Assembly: GCF_024614185.1 (NCBI RefSeq)
Contig: NZ_JAHTLF010000023.1
Span: 62,001-126,000, forward strand
Length of the DNA: 64,000 nucleotides
Direction: 5' to 3'
Source: Nocardioides carbamazepini
GTDB lineage: Bacteria; Actinomycetota; Actinomycetes; Propionibacteriales; Nocardioidaceae
Shown here: positions 25,256 to 35,019 of the stretch, piece after piece
Position numbering within the stretch: the stretch's first letter is position 1
Layout: each line of letters begins with the position of its first letter
Program-made: the position numbers and the translations under genes
The notes under the pieces: model-generated
What the model was told of the DNA's origin: nothing
What the model saw: the letters and a program-made list of their open reading frames with translations, nothing else
Database searches by the model: none

Positions 25256-26667
25256 AGGACGTCAAGGACGTCGCCCGCGCCGGCCTGGTCGCGGCCCTGA
25301 TCGCGGGCGGCATCGTCGTGGTGTCCACCTTCGCCGGCGACGACGATCCCGACGACCTGCTCCGCGTCCGGTTCGTGTCGGCTGCCCCGCTGGTGGAGGG
25401 CAACCAGGTCAAGGTCGACGGTGTCGTGGTCGGCACCGTGGAGTCGCTCGAGGTCAAGGAGGGCGTGGCCGAGGTCGCGCTCGACCTCGAGGACGAGGCG
25501 GGACCGCTGCACCGGGACGCGCGACTCACCATCCGCCCGGTCAGCCTGCTCGGCGAGCGGTACGTCGACCTCGACCGCGGCACGCCGGAGGCGCCGCTGC
25601 TGCCGGACGGCACGGTGATCCCGGTCGAGCAGACCGCCACCTCGGTCGGCCTCGACGAGGTCCTCAACACCGTCGACGAGCCGACCGGCGCTGGGCTCCG
25701 GGCGCTGGTGACCACCCTCGGCGAGGGCATGCAGGGCAATGGCGCCCAGCTCGACCGGGCGCTCGAGGTGCTGGCCCCGAGCCTGAAGGACACCCGAGCC
25801 CTGGCGGCCGTCCTCGACCAGCACAACGAGCTGCTGGTCCGCCTCATCGACCAGTTCGAGCCGGTGGCCGGCGCGCTGGCGACCCGCGACGGCGCGGCGA
25901 TGGACCAGCTCGTCGCGTCCTCCGACCAGGTCCTCGCGGCCGTCCGCGAGCGGCAGGCGAAGCTCGAGCGGACCCTCGACCGGCTGCCCGGGACCCTGTC
26001 CGTGCTGCGCTCGACCCTCGGCAACGTCCGCAGCGCCGCCGACGACACCGCGCCGACCTTGGCCGAGTTGCGCCCGCTCACCGACAAGCTGCCCCAGCTG
26101 TCGAAGGAGCTGCGCGCGTTCTCCGACGTACTCGATCCCGCGCTGGCGACCTCGCAGCCGGTCCTGGACGAGGCGGACGAGCTGCTGCGCGCCGCCGCAC
26201 CCGTCGCCGCCGACCTGGAGGCCGCGGCGCCCGGCCTGGCCCGGTCGACCGGTGGCGTCGAGAAGGTCGCCGACCGGCTGACGGGCAACCGGGACAAGCT
26301 CTTCGACTGGATCCGGTTCTGGGCACTCACCACGAACGGCCGTGACGGCCTGTCCCACTACTTCCGGGTCGGCGCGGTGGTCGATCCGGACATGCTGACC
26401 GGGCTGCTGCCGGCGGCCCCGACCGACCCGACGGCCGGCCCCAAGGCCGGAGGCGAACCGGGAGGAGCCAAGCAGCAGGGCGGAGAGGTCCCGGCCGGCC
26501 CGGCCGGCCCGCTGAACGGCGTGGTCGGCGGGGTGAACGGGGTCCTCGAAGGGCTGACCGGGCTGCTGACCGGTCTGCTCCAGCCCGGCAGCGACGGCAG
26601 CGCCACCGGCCTGACCGCGGAACAGGAGAAGGGTCTGCTCGGCATGCTTCTCGGAGGTCTCTCATGA
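25252..26667 (+). CDS. mceB: MCE family protein B
   Basis: This is a 471-residue MCE protein. A single N-terminal anchor (about residues 8-26), an MCE domain at about 35-115 (LRVRFVSAAPLVEGNQVKVDG) and a long helical region to about residue 350 are followed by a C-terminal tail unlike the other five. The tail is Gly/Pro-rich with a hydrophobic end (NGVVGGVNGVLEGL, then LLGMLLGGLS), a possible interaction or amphipathic membrane element. It contains the family segment WIRFWALTTNGRDGLSHYFR before the tail. The ATG at 25252 overlaps mceA by 4 bases. Confidence 0.9.
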   Translation: MKDVKDVARAGLVAALIAGGIVVVSTFAGDDDPDDLLRVRFVSAAPLVEGNQVKVDGVVVGTVESLEVKEGVAEVALDLEDEAGPLHRDARLTIRPVSLLGERYVDLDRGTPEAPLLPDGTVIPVEQTATSVGLDEVLNTVDEPTGAGLRALVTTLGEGMQGNGAQLDRALEVLAPSLKDTRALAAVLDQHNELLVRLIDQFEPVAGALATRDGAAMDQLVASSDQVLAAVRERQAKLERTLDRLPGTLSVLRSTLGNVRSAADDTAPTLAELRPLTDKLPQLSKELRAFSDVLDPALATSQPVLDEADELLRAAAPVAADLEAAAPGLARSTGGVEKVADRLTGNRDKLFDWIRFWALTTNGRDGLSHYFRVGAVVDPDMLTGLLPAAPTDPTAGPKAGGEPGGAKQQGGEVPAGPAGPLNGVVGGVNGVLEGLTGLLTGLLQPGSDGSATGLTAEQEKGLLGMLLGGLS

Positions 26668-27899
26668 CGCTGGACCCGCTCGTCCGATGGCTGCGGAGTC
26701 CGCTCGGCATCGGCTCGCTCGTCGTCGCGCTCTTCGGCGCGGCCGTGGTGTTCGGCCTCAACGCCACCCACGGCATGCCCCTCGCCGAGCGCAAGGAGGT
26801 CCGGATCGCGTTCGACGACCTCAGTGGCCTGAACACCGGGGACGACGTCCGGATCGCCGGCAGCCGGGTCGGCTACGTCGACGCGCTCGAGCTCGATGAC
26901 GGGCAGGCGGTCGCGGTCATCAAGCTCGACGACCCCGACACCCCGCTGTACGAGGACGCGCGCGCGGCCCGGGTCTCCGACCGCTCCGGGCTGGGCCAGA
27001 AGTTCGTCACCCTCGACCCGGGCGACCCCTCGACCGGCCCGCTGCGTGACGGCGGCGTGATCCCGGCCGACCAGACCGTCGAGGCCGAGGAGGTCAACGA
27101 GCTGCTCGACGTGTTCGACGAGCAGACCCGTGCGGACGCGTCCACGACGCTGAAGAACCTCGGCGGCGGCCTGGCGGCCCACGGTGAGGACCTGCATCGG
27201 TTCCTCGGCGACGCGCCGGGCATCCTCGAGGACACCGGCACCGTCTCCGGTGCCCTGGCGACCGGCGGTGGCACCCCGCTGGAGCGGATGCTCGCGTCGG
27301 GGGACCGGCTCACCGGACGGCTCGCCGCCCGCGACGACGAGCTGGCCGCCCTCGTGGACCAGCTGGCCGTGACCGTCGACGCCTTCGCGGTCGACGGGGG
27401 CGACCCCGTCCGGGCCTCCCTCGACCGCGCGCCGGACACGCTGGACAGCGCCGACGCGGCGCTCCGCGCCCTCGACGCGCCGCTCGCCGACCTGGCGGTC
27501 GCGATGCGCGAGATCCGCCCGGGAGCCGTCTCCCTGGGCCGGGCGACCCCCGACCTGCGGGCGCTCCTGCGCGAGGGGGTGACGCCGGTGCGGAAGATGC
27601 CGGGCGTGAACAGGTCGGCGGTGCCGGGCGTCCAGGCGCTCGACGCCCTCGTCGCCGATGCCCGGCCACTGGCCGACCAGCTGGTCACGACCGGCTCGAC
27701 GGCGGCACCGCTGGCGGGCGTGCTCGGCGACTACGCAGACGACATCTCCCGCTACTACACGGGAGCCTCGGCATCGCTGTCCCACGGCGACCGCGCCGGA
27801 CACTGGCTGCGGATCCTGCTCCTCCCCGCGCCCGAGAACGCGGGCCTGCCGCTCCTGGTCGACCGTGATCCCTACCCCGAGCCCGGAGAGACGTGGTGA
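26664..27899 (+). CDS. mceC: MCE family protein C
   Basis: This is a 411-residue MCE protein. The N-terminal anchor is at about residues 15-35 (GIGSLVVALFGAAVVFGLNAT) and the MCE domain at about 40-120 (KEVRIAFDDLSGLNTGDDVRI), followed by a helical region. A C-terminal segment, YADDISRYYTGASASLSHGDRAG, ends in a conserved HWLRILLLP-type stretch. The MCE fold core and the conserved pattern of small residues are clear. The ATG at 26664 overlaps mceB by 4 bases, and its stop overlaps the next gene's GTGGTGA start region. Confidence 0.9.
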   Translation: MTLDPLVRWLRSPLGIGSLVVALFGAAVVFGLNATHGMPLAERKEVRIAFDDLSGLNTGDDVRIAGSRVGYVDALELDDGQAVAVIKLDDPDTPLYEDARAARVSDRSGLGQKFVTLDPGDPSTGPLRDGGVIPADQTVEAEEVNELLDVFDEQTRADASTTLKNLGGGLAAHGEDLHRFLGDAPGILEDTGTVSGALATGGGTPLERMLASGDRLTGRLAARDDELAALVDQLAVTVDAFAVDGGDPVRASLDRAPDTLDSADAALRALDAPLADLAVAMREIRPGAVSLGRATPDLRALLREGVTPVRKMPGVNRSAVPGVQALDALVADARPLADQLVTTGSTAAPLAGVLGDYADDISRYYTGASASLSHGDRAGHWLRILLLPAPENAGLPLLVDRDPYPEPGETW

Positions 27900-29200
27900 C
27901 CGGCATGCGTACGACGACCCGGGCCCGCCGCGGCCTGACCACACTGCAGCTGGGCAAGATCTTCGTCGCCCTGGCGCTGGTCGCGGCCGCCCTGCTGTTC
28001 CAGAAGGCCCAGCTGTCCGCGGCCCTGCGCCCCGGCGAGACCGTCGAGATCCAGTTCCGTGAGGCGCACCGCCTGCGGACCGCGATCTCGGACGTCAAGA
28101 TGTCCGGCGTCGACGTCGGCGTCGTCCGCTCGGTCGAGAGGGACGGGGACCTCACCACGGTCGAGGTCAAGGTCGACGACGACGTGGTCGAGGCGATGGG
28201 GAGCGCGCCGTCCGCCCGGATCCGGCCGGCCACCCTGCTCGGCGGCAACTACTACGTGGAGCTGCTCCCCGGCGGCCGCAAGGGCGCCTTCGCCGGCGTC
28301 ATCCCGGTCGACCGCACGGAGCTGCCGGTCGAGCTCGACGGTGTCGCCCGGGCCTTCCCCGCCGACGCGCGCAAGGGCGTGCGGACGGGGACCCGAGCCC
28401 TCGACGAGTCACTCGACCGGCGTGGCCGCGCGGCACTGCGCCGCCTGCTGAGGTCCAGCCCGCAGACGCTGGTCTCGACCGAGGCCGTGCTGCGCGGCCT
28501 GCGCGGCACCGCACCGGAGGCGGACCTGGCGGCCCTGGTCGCGGGCGGCGAGAACGTCTCGACGGTGCTGTCCTCCGAGAACGTCCGCCTGGCCCGGCTC
28601 GTCGACGACCTGGCGACCACGTCGTCGGTGCTCGCCAACCGCCGCCGGGACCTCGCCGCCGTGTCCCGCACCATGCCGGGCACCCTCGACGACACCTCGG
28701 TGCTGCTCGACCGGCTCGACGGGGTGCTGGACTCGCTCGAGGACACCGCGGACCCGGTCCGCCCGGCCGTGCGGGAGCTGTCCACCGTGCTCGACGACGC
28801 CGACCCCGTCCTGGCGCGGGCCCGGCCCGTCGTGGCCGATCTGCGGGTGGTGCTGGAGGACGCGCGGCCGCTGGTCGGGGAGCTGGTGCCGATCAGCCGC
28901 GATCTCGACGCGACCGTGCGCAACGTGAACGGCGCCGTGCTCGATCGGGTCAACGGCCCGATCCTCGGTCAGCTGATGGCGCCGTGGCACGGGACCGGCC
29001 CGTACGCCCGGGGTGGCGCCGATCGCCCGCTCTACAAGGAGACCGCCTACATGTTCTCCAACCTCGCCCAGGCCAACATGATGGACGGCAACGGCTCGAT
29101 GATCTCCTTCCTCCCCGGCGTCGGGCCGGCGTCGTTGGCCGGACTGCCGATCAGCCTGGAGCAGCTGCTCACCGGTGGCACGTCGGGAGCGGGACGATGA
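27896..29200 (+). CDS. mceD: MCE family protein D
   Basis: This MCE protein has about 434 residues. A basic N-terminus (TTRARRGL) precedes a membrane anchor at about residues 18-37, an MCE domain at about 45-125 (VEIQFREAHRLRTAISDVKM), and a long Arg/Leu-rich helical region. The tail reads MFSNLAQANMMDGNGSMISFLPGVG. Starts are ambiguous: GTG at 27893 and GTG at 27896, of which 27896 makes the operon-typical GTGA overlap, and ATG at 27905. Another ATGA overlap joins it to mceE. Confidence 0.88.
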   Translation: MTGMRTTTRARRGLTTLQLGKIFVALALVAAALLFQKAQLSAALRPGETVEIQFREAHRLRTAISDVKMSGVDVGVVRSVERDGDLTTVEVKVDDDVVEAMGSAPSARIRPATLLGGNYYVELLPGGRKGAFAGVIPVDRTELPVELDGVARAFPADARKGVRTGTRALDESLDRRGRAALRRLLRSSPQTLVSTEAVLRGLRGTAPEADLAALVAGGENVSTVLSSENVRLARLVDDLATTSSVLANRRRDLAAVSRTMPGTLDDTSVLLDRLDGVLDSLEDTADPVRPAVRELSTVLDDADPVLARARPVVADLRVVLEDARPLVGELVPISRDLDATVRNVNGAVLDRVNGPILGQLMAPWHGTGPYARGGADRPLYKETAYMFSNLAQANMMDGNGSMISFLPGVGPASLAGLPISLEQLLTGGTSGAGR

Positions 29201-30417
29201 GCCGCCGCCTGCGCCGCTTCTGGGAGCGCGCGCGCAGCGAGCCCGGCCTCGGCAAGAACCTGATCGCCGTCGGCGTGCTCGTCGCGCTCGGCACCACCGT
29301 CGCGGGCTACTTCCTGGCACACCAGCGGTTCAACCCGCCGTGGGAGGACAGGTACACCGTCTACGCCGTCCTCGACGAGGCCGCGGGCGTCAGCCCGGGC
29401 AACGGCCAGGAGGTCCGCATCGCCGGCGTCCAGGTCGGCGACATCCGCTCGGCGGAGGTCGGCCCGGACGGGCAGGCACGTCTGGAGCTGCGGATCGACT
29501 CCGGTCAGGAGGTGCACGAGGACGCACGCCTCCTGCTGCGCCCCAAGAGCCCGCTCAACGACATGTACGTCGAGATCAGCCCGGGCACCGCCGACGCGCC
29601 GCTCCTCGGCGACGGCGACACCATCCCGCTCGGTCGGACCGTGTCGCCGGTGCAGGTCGACGACGTGCTGGCGAACCTCGACAGGCACACGCAGGACGCG
29701 TTGAGCAGCCTGTTCGCGGAGTCGGACGTGGCCCTGGTCAACGCGCCGGACACGCTCCCGCCCGGGCTGGAGCAGGCGGACCTGCTGATGCAGGACCTGC
29801 AGCCGGTCCTGCGGCGCCTCGAGACCCGGCGGGAGAACCTGGCCCAGCTGGTCCACTCCCTCGCCCAGGTGTCCGCGGCGGCCGGCCACAACGACGCGCG
29901 GCTGCAGCGGATGGCCACCTCGCTCGGCCAGACCCTCAGCACCCTGGCGGGGAGCCGGGCCGGCCTCGACGGCACGCTCGCCCAGCTCCCGGAGCTGTCG
30001 GCGGACCTGCGGACCACCACGCGCAGCGTCGCGGCGCTGGCCGACCAGCTCGACCCGACCCTGGCGGACGTCCGGGCCGCCAGCGACGAGCTGCCGGGGG
30101 CCCTGAAGAGCTTCAACAGCAGCATCGACGAGCTCGACGGCTTCGTGAGGAAGGCCGGTCCGGTCCTCGAGCACGCCCAGCCCGTGGTCGGCGACCTGCG
30201 GGCGGCCGCGCCCGACGTACGGCGCATCGCCGGCGACCTGCGCCCGCTCAGCGCCGACGCGCAGCCCCTCACCGCGGATCTCGTGACCCACCTCGACGAC
30301 GTCTCCGCGTTCGTCTACAACACCAACTCCGTCGCCAGCCTCCGGGACGCCAACCGGGGCATCCTGCGCGGCCTGTTGACGATCTCGCCCGAGACGCTGG
30401 GAGGCCTGCTGCCATGA
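29197..30417 (+). CDS. mceE: MCE family protein E
   Basis: This is a 406-residue MCE protein. The anchor lies at about residues 20-42 and the MCE domain at about 52-135 (YTVYAVLDEAAGVSPGNGQEV), followed by helical repeats and a tail FVYNTNSVASLRDANRGILRG. In mycobacteria the fifth MCE protein (MceE/Lpr) is a lipoprotein. No cysteine or lipobox is visible in this N-terminal region, so it appears to be anchored by a plain transmembrane helix. The ATG at 29197 and its stop both use 4-base overlaps with its neighbours. Confidence 0.89.
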   Translation: MSRRLRRFWERARSEPGLGKNLIAVGVLVALGTTVAGYFLAHQRFNPPWEDRYTVYAVLDEAAGVSPGNGQEVRIAGVQVGDIRSAEVGPDGQARLELRIDSGQEVHEDARLLLRPKSPLNDMYVEISPGTADAPLLGDGDTIPLGRTVSPVQVDDVLANLDRHTQDALSSLFAESDVALVNAPDTLPPGLEQADLLMQDLQPVLRRLETRRENLAQLVHSLAQVSAAAGHNDARLQRMATSLGQTLSTLAGSRAGLDGTLAQLPELSADLRTTTRSVAALADQLDPTLADVRAASDELPGALKSFNSSIDELDGFVRKAGPVLEHAQPVVGDLRAAAPDVRRIAGDLRPLSADAQPLTADLVTHLDDVSAFVYNTNSVASLRDANRGILRGLLTISPETLGGLLP

Positions 30418-31703
30418 GAGTCCCGCACGCGGTCGTCCCCAAGCTCCGGGGCGTGACGGTGCTGGCGTTCCTCGCGCTGTGCGCCACGATCTTCAGCTTC
30501 CTGTGGCTGCAGGCCGGCGGCAAGCTGCCGGTCCTCTCGCGGGCCGGCTACCAGGTGACGGTCCCGTTCGCGGACGTGGACAACCTGGTCTTCCAGTCCG
30601 ATGTGCGCATCGCCGGTGTCGAGGTCGGCCAGATCGAGCGGATCGACGTGCAGGGACCTCGGGCGATGGTGACCCTCGAGCTCGACGCCGCCGCCGTCCC
30701 GCTGCACGAGGGCGCCTCGATCACCGTCCGCAACAAGACGATGATCGAGGAGACCTACCTCGAGATCGTCGACGGCACCGGCGCGGCGTACGACGACGGC
30801 GCGACCCTTCCCGAGGCGGCGGGCCGGGGCAGCGTCCAGCTCAACGACGTGCTCTCCAGCCTCGACGAGCCGACCCGCGAGGACCTGTCCCGACTGATCC
30901 GGTCCGGGGGTGCGGCGACGGCCGACACCCAGGGACAGGTCGACGCCCTGCTCGCCGGGCTCGGCGACCTCGGCGACCATGCCGATGCCCTCGACGCCCT
31001 GGCCGCGCAGTCGGAGGACCTGACGTCGCTGCTGGCGACCTCGACGCGGGTGCTCGACGCGCTCGACGTCCAGCAGGGACGGATCGCCGATCTCACCCGG
31101 GACGCGCAGACCCTCACCGCGGTCACGGCCGGGCACGAGGAGGACGTCGAGGCGCTGATGCGCGCCCTGCCGCCACTGCTCGCGTCGACCGAGCGGGCCG
31201 GTGGGAGCCTGGAGGACCTCGCCACGCCGCTCGCCACCGTGTCCCGCAACCTGCGTGGTGCCGCGCCCGACCTCAGCGCCGCCCTCGTCGAGCTTCCCGC
31301 GACCACCCGGGACCTGCGGGGGCTGCTGCCCGCCCTCGACACCACGCTGGACCGGGCCCCCGCCTCCCTCACCCGGCTCTCGCCGCTGCGGGAGGCGGCC
31401 GCCCCGCTGCTCGGGACCCTCCAGGTCAACCTGGCCGACCTCAACCCGATGCTGGCCTACATGTCGCCCTACGGCCGCGACATCGTGTCGTACTGGTCGA
31501 ACTTCATCGGCTTCGTGAAGAGCGGTGACAGCAACGGCCCGATCGCCCGGGTGATGCCGGTGCTGACCCCCAACTCCGCGAACCTGGCGGTACCGCTGAG
31601 CCCCACGACGATGTACAACCCGTACCCGGACCCCGGCCAGCACGACAACCCGGCCGAGTTCACCGGGAAGTACCCGAAGATCGAGGAGGACCCGATTCCT
31701 TGA
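30414..31703 (+). CDS. mceF: MCE family protein F
   Basis: This is a 429-residue MCE protein. The anchor lies at about residues 12-32 (one Cys inside the helix, not a lipobox) and the MCE domain at about 40-120 (YQVTVPFADVDNLVFQSDV), followed by a long helical region. The C-terminus PMLAYMSPYGRDIVSYWSNF mirrors the tail of MceA and includes a KYPKIEEDPIP end. The ATG at 30414 overlaps mceE, and the stop overlaps a TTG start of the RND gene. The shared A/F tail motif suggests a matching position at the two ends of the assembly, which is inference. Confidence 0.9.
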   Translation: MRVPHAVVPKLRGVTVLAFLALCATIFSFLWLQAGGKLPVLSRAGYQVTVPFADVDNLVFQSDVRIAGVEVGQIERIDVQGPRAMVTLELDAAAVPLHEGASITVRNKTMIEETYLEIVDGTGAAYDDGATLPEAAGRGSVQLNDVLSSLDEPTREDLSRLIRSGGAATADTQGQVDALLAGLGDLGDHADALDALAAQSEDLTSLLATSTRVLDALDVQQGRIADLTRDAQTLTAVTAGHEEDVEALMRALPPLLASTERAGGSLEDLATPLATVSRNLRGAAPDLSAALVELPATTRDLRGLLPALDTTLDRAPASLTRLSPLREAAAPLLGTLQVNLADLNPMLAYMSPYGRDIVSYWSNFIGFVKSGDSNGPIARVMPVLTPNSANLAVPLSPTTMYNPYPDPGQHDNPAEFTGKYPKIEEDPIP

Positions 31704-33994
31704 TCAGCTCACGGAGGCTCCGGACCCTGGCCGTCGTGGCGGTGGCCCTGGGGCTCGTCGCCCTGCTCCTCGTGGGGGTAGGCCGGGTCCGGGTGGAGAC
31801 CGGCGTCGATGACTTCGTGCCGCGCGGCGATCGCACCCTCGCCGCGACCGGTGAGGCGGCCGAGGAGTTCGGCGGGGACCCGGTCGTCGTGCTGCTCGAG
31901 TCGACGACGCCCGGTGCGCTCCTCGACAAGGAGCGCATGCCCGACCTGCTCCGGCTCGAGGGTGAGCTCGCCCAGCTGCCGGACGTCGCCAGGGTCTACG
32001 GCCCGGGAACCGTCCTCAACCAGATCGCCGGCCAGGCCCAGGACCTGCTCGCCGAGCTCAGCGGCTACCGCGACGCACTGCGCTCGCGTGCCGAGCGCGA
32101 GGCGAGGGAGCGGGGCGCGAGCGCGGCGGAGGCCGAGGCGGCCGCGCGGGCCGCGACCAGCGACTTCGACGAGCGCTACACCGCACTGCTCGCGCAGGGG
32201 ATGCCCGGCGGCCTGCCGACCCTGCACAACCAGGCGTTCATCGACCGGGTGGTGTTCAACGCGGAGGGTGATCCCCGCCCCCAATGGGACTTCCTGGTGC
32301 CGCGTCCCGACGCCGTCGTCGTGCTCGTCCGGCCCCGGTCATCGCTGAGCCAGAGCGCGACCGAGCGCCTCGTCGGTGCCGTCCAGGCCGCCGTCGACGC
32401 GAGCGGAGTGGGTCGCGGCGACGCGATCCGCAAGGCCACGGTCTCCGGCGTGCCCGCGGTCGTGGCCTCCCTCGGCGAGCAGATCCGGCACGAGATCCCG
32501 CTGCTCGGCGGCGTCGCCGTGCTCACTGTCGGGGCCTGGTTCCTGCTGACCGGCTGGACCCGGCGACGGGTCCGGTTGCTGCCTCTCGGTGCCACGCTGC
32601 TCGGCACCGCCGCCGTGCTCGCGCTCGCCGGCTGGGCCGGACGTCCGCTCCCGCTGACCGCCGTCGCGTTCCTGCCCGTGCTGCTCGGCATCGGCTCGGA
32701 CTTCATGACCTACCTGCACCGCGGCGCCGGCGGCCGGACCGTGGTCGCCGCGGCACTCGCCTCGGCGGCCGGGTTCGCCGCGCTGCTCGTCGCCCCGGTG
32801 CCCGCGGTCGCGGAGCTGGGCGCCAGCCTGGCTGTCGGCCTCGTGGTCACCGTGCTGGTCTCGCTCGGTCTCCAGCGGCTGTTCCCCGGGCTGCGCGACG
32901 ACACCGCCCCACCCGCCCGGGTCGTGCAGGAGCCGAGGGGTGCCGCCGGTGCCCGCGGGCCCCTGACGGCGGCGGTCGTGGCGGTCGTGGCCGCGGCCAC
33001 CGCCGGCTGGGTGCTGTTCCCGACGCTCGACCTGCGCTCCGACTTCAACTCCCTCGCCGACGGCCTGCAGCGATACGACGACGCGCAGCACGTGCAGCGC
33101 GTCGTCGGCACCTCGGGGGAGGTCCTCCTCGTCGTCCGCGGTGCCGACGTCCTCGATGCCGCGTCCCTCGCCTGGATGGACGGCGCCCGGCAGCAGTTGG
33201 TCACCGACCACGGTGACGCCCTGAGCCCGGTCCTGTCGCCGCCGGACCTGCTCGCCTTCCTCGGCGCGACCCCCGGCGACGACCAGGTCGCCGCGGCGGT
33301 GCGGCTGCTGCCGCCGTACCTGGCCTCCAGCGTGGTCACGCCGGAGCGGGACCTGGCGATCATGAGCTACGGCGTCGACCTCGACGACGTCGCCCGGCTG
33401 TCCACTCTGCGGACCTACCTGCGCGACCTGGCCGCGACCGCCCCTCCGGGCCTCGACGTCGAGGTCGCGGGGCTGCCGATGGTCGCGGTCTCGGCCCACG
33501 ACGCCATGCGACAGGACCGGATGCTGGCGGCCGTGCTCGGTGTCGTCGCCGCCGGCCTGGTGCTGCTGCTGGTGCTGCGTGAGCGGCGGGTCGCCCTCGT
33601 CGCCGTGCTCTCGGCGGCCACGGCGTCCGGCCTGGTGGCGCTCGGGCTGGTGGTCGCCGGGGCCACGCTGAGTCCGATGACGGCGGGCCTCGGGTCGCTG
33701 ACCGCTGCCGTCGCCTGCGAGTTCACGGTGCTGCTGGCCCATGCCCGGCGCACCGGCGACGCGCGGCTCGCGCGCGCCGTCGACCTCGCCGCGGCCGCGT
33801 CGGGCACCGGGTACGTCGTCCTGGCGCTGTCCCAGCTCGGGGTGATCCGGGACTTCGGCATCCTGCTCGCCCTGACCGTCGCCGTCTCGCTGGCCGTCTC
33901 ACGTCTGCTGGTGCGGGCACTGCTGCCCGGAGCCGGGAGGGTCGCGGTCGTCGCGACAGCGCAACAGGAGCGAGTTCTGGAGGTCGTCGGATGA
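31700..33994 (+). CDS. RND/MMPL family membrane protein of the Mce operon
   Basis: This is a 764-residue RND-type membrane protein. A first membrane helix (about residues 9-28) precedes periplasmic loop 1 (about 30-260), a helix bundle to about 400, loop 2 (about 440-600) and a second bundle to the end. The region GIGSDFMTYLHR (about residue 330) keeps the Gly-Asp pair of the family. The matching site in the second half, LTAAVACEFTVLL (about 667), has Glu instead of Asp. Domain layout resembles HpnN/MmpL lipid exporters. A TTG start at 31700 overlaps the mceF stop, with GAGGAGG at 31683-31689. It may hand lipid to or from the MCE tube; that is inference. Confidence 0.87.
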   Translation: MISSRRLRTLAVVAVALGLVALLLVGVGRVRVETGVDDFVPRGDRTLAATGEAAEEFGGDPVVVLLESTTPGALLDKERMPDLLRLEGELAQLPDVARVYGPGTVLNQIAGQAQDLLAELSGYRDALRSRAEREARERGASAAEAEAAARAATSDFDERYTALLAQGMPGGLPTLHNQAFIDRVVFNAEGDPRPQWDFLVPRPDAVVVLVRPRSSLSQSATERLVGAVQAAVDASGVGRGDAIRKATVSGVPAVVASLGEQIRHEIPLLGGVAVLTVGAWFLLTGWTRRRVRLLPLGATLLGTAAVLALAGWAGRPLPLTAVAFLPVLLGIGSDFMTYLHRGAGGRTVVAAALASAAGFAALLVAPVPAVAELGASLAVGLVVTVLVSLGLQRLFPGLRDDTAPPARVVQEPRGAAGARGPLTAAVVAVVAAATAGWVLFPTLDLRSDFNSLADGLQRYDDAQHVQRVVGTSGEVLLVVRGADVLDAASLAWMDGARQQLVTDHGDALSPVLSPPDLLAFLGATPGDDQVAAAVRLLPPYLASSVVTPERDLAIMSYGVDLDDVARLSTLRTYLRDLAATAPPGLDVEVAGLPMVAVSAHDAMRQDRMLAAVLGVVAAGLVLLLVLRERRVALVAVLSAATASGLVALGLVVAGATLSPMTAGLGSLTAAVACEFTVLLAHARRTGDARLARAVDLAAAASGTGYVVLALSQLGVIRDFGILLALTVAVSLAVSRLLVRALLPGAGRVAVVATAQQERVLEVVG

Positions 33995-35019
33995 GGTGGG
34001 GCCAGCGCAGGATCCAGGTCGGGGCGGTGCTCGCCGTCGCTCTCGGCATGCTCGTCGTCGCGCCGGGATGGCGACCATGGAGCGACGAGCTGCCCGACGA
34101 CGCGGCGTTCGCCATCGGCGAGCGGGTCGTGACCGTCGCCGAGCTCGACGCCCGCAACGACTCGTTGCGGGCCCTCTACGGCGTCGAGGAGCCCGGCGGC
34201 GGCGCCGACCAGGCCTCCTTCCGGCGGCAGGCGGCGAAGTCGATGGCGATCAGCATCGTGCTCGACCGTGCCGTGGACGATGCCGGCATCGAGGTGTCGG
34301 ACACGACCGTCGACCAGACGCTGAGCGGCTTCATCGAGCAGCGGTTCCAGGGCGACCGCACCGCGTTCGTCTCCTCGCTCGGCAACGTCAACACCTCGGA
34401 GCGGGTGGTGCGCGACGAGGTACGCCGCCAGATCGCGCTGCGCGAGCTGCTGGCCGCGATCGCGGGAGAGGTCACGGTGTCGAAGGCCGAGCTGAGGGCC
34501 GCGTTCGAACAGCGCCGGGACCAGCTCGGCACGCCGGAGCGCCGACGGGTGCGCAACATCGTGGTGGCCGACGAGCAGGCGGCGCGGGAGATCCGCACCC
34601 GGCTCGACGCGGGCGCGGATCCCGCGCGGGTCGCTCGCCGGGCAAGTATCGACGGCGCCACCCGCGACGCCGGCGGCGACCTCGGCGCCGTCGCGCGGGC
34701 GGACCTGCTGCCCGAGGTCGGCGCGGCCGTCTTCGGCACGCCGGCCGGGGCGGCGTACGGTCCGGTCCAGGGGAGTCAGGGCTGGAACGTCGGTGTCGTG
34801 GTCGAGGTGCTGCCCGCCGTTCCCGCCACCTTCGCCGCCGTCCGCGCCGACCTGCGCCGGCAGCTCACGGGGGAACGGACGGAGGCGAGGTGGAGCGACT
34901 GGCTCGCGGGGCGGATCAGGGCCGCCGACATCCGCTACCGGGAGCCCTACCGGCCGCGCGACCCCTATGACGTCACGGCCTGGAACCAGCCGGCCACCGG
35001 GACGGAGCCTCAGCCGTGA
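33991..35019 (+). CDS. SurA/PpiC-like peptidyl-prolyl isomerase or foldase
   Basis: This 342-residue protein has an N-terminal anchor or signal (about residues 10-28). A SurA-N-like helical chaperone domain follows (about 35-155, including SMAISIVLDRAVDDAGIEV). A parvulin-like domain spans about 165-275 (RRRVRNIVVADEQAAREIRT, then GDLGAVARADLLPEVGAAVF). The order matches SurA/PrsA/PpiD-type foldases outside the membrane. Whether the isomerase site is active cannot be judged without a structure. The ATG at 33991 overlaps the RND gene and the stop overlaps the next small gene. Its position suggests that it helps fold or assemble the MCE or RND proteins. Confidence 0.83.
   Translation: MRWGQRRIQVGAVLAVALGMLVVAPGWRPWSDELPDDAAFAIGERVVTVAELDARNDSLRALYGVEEPGGGADQASFRRQAAKSMAISIVLDRAVDDAGIEVSDTTVDQTLSGFIEQRFQGDRTAFVSSLGNVNTSERVVRDEVRRQIALRELLAAIAGEVTVSKAELRAAFEQRRDQLGTPERRRVRNIVVADEQAAREIRTRLDAGADPARVARRASIDGATRDAGGDLGAVARADLLPEVGAAVFGTPAGAAYGPVQGSQGWNVGVVVEVLPAVPATFAAVRADLRRQLTGERTEARWSDWLAGRIRAADIRYREPYRPRDPYDVTAWNQPATGTEPQP

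Noticed and set aside
32339..33742. Long minus-strand open frame of 467 codons inside the RND gene
   Set aside because: It is fully antisense to a gene with clear RND structure, and its translation is rich in Arg, Gly, His and Gln with no motif. Long shadow frames are expected in DNA this GC-rich.
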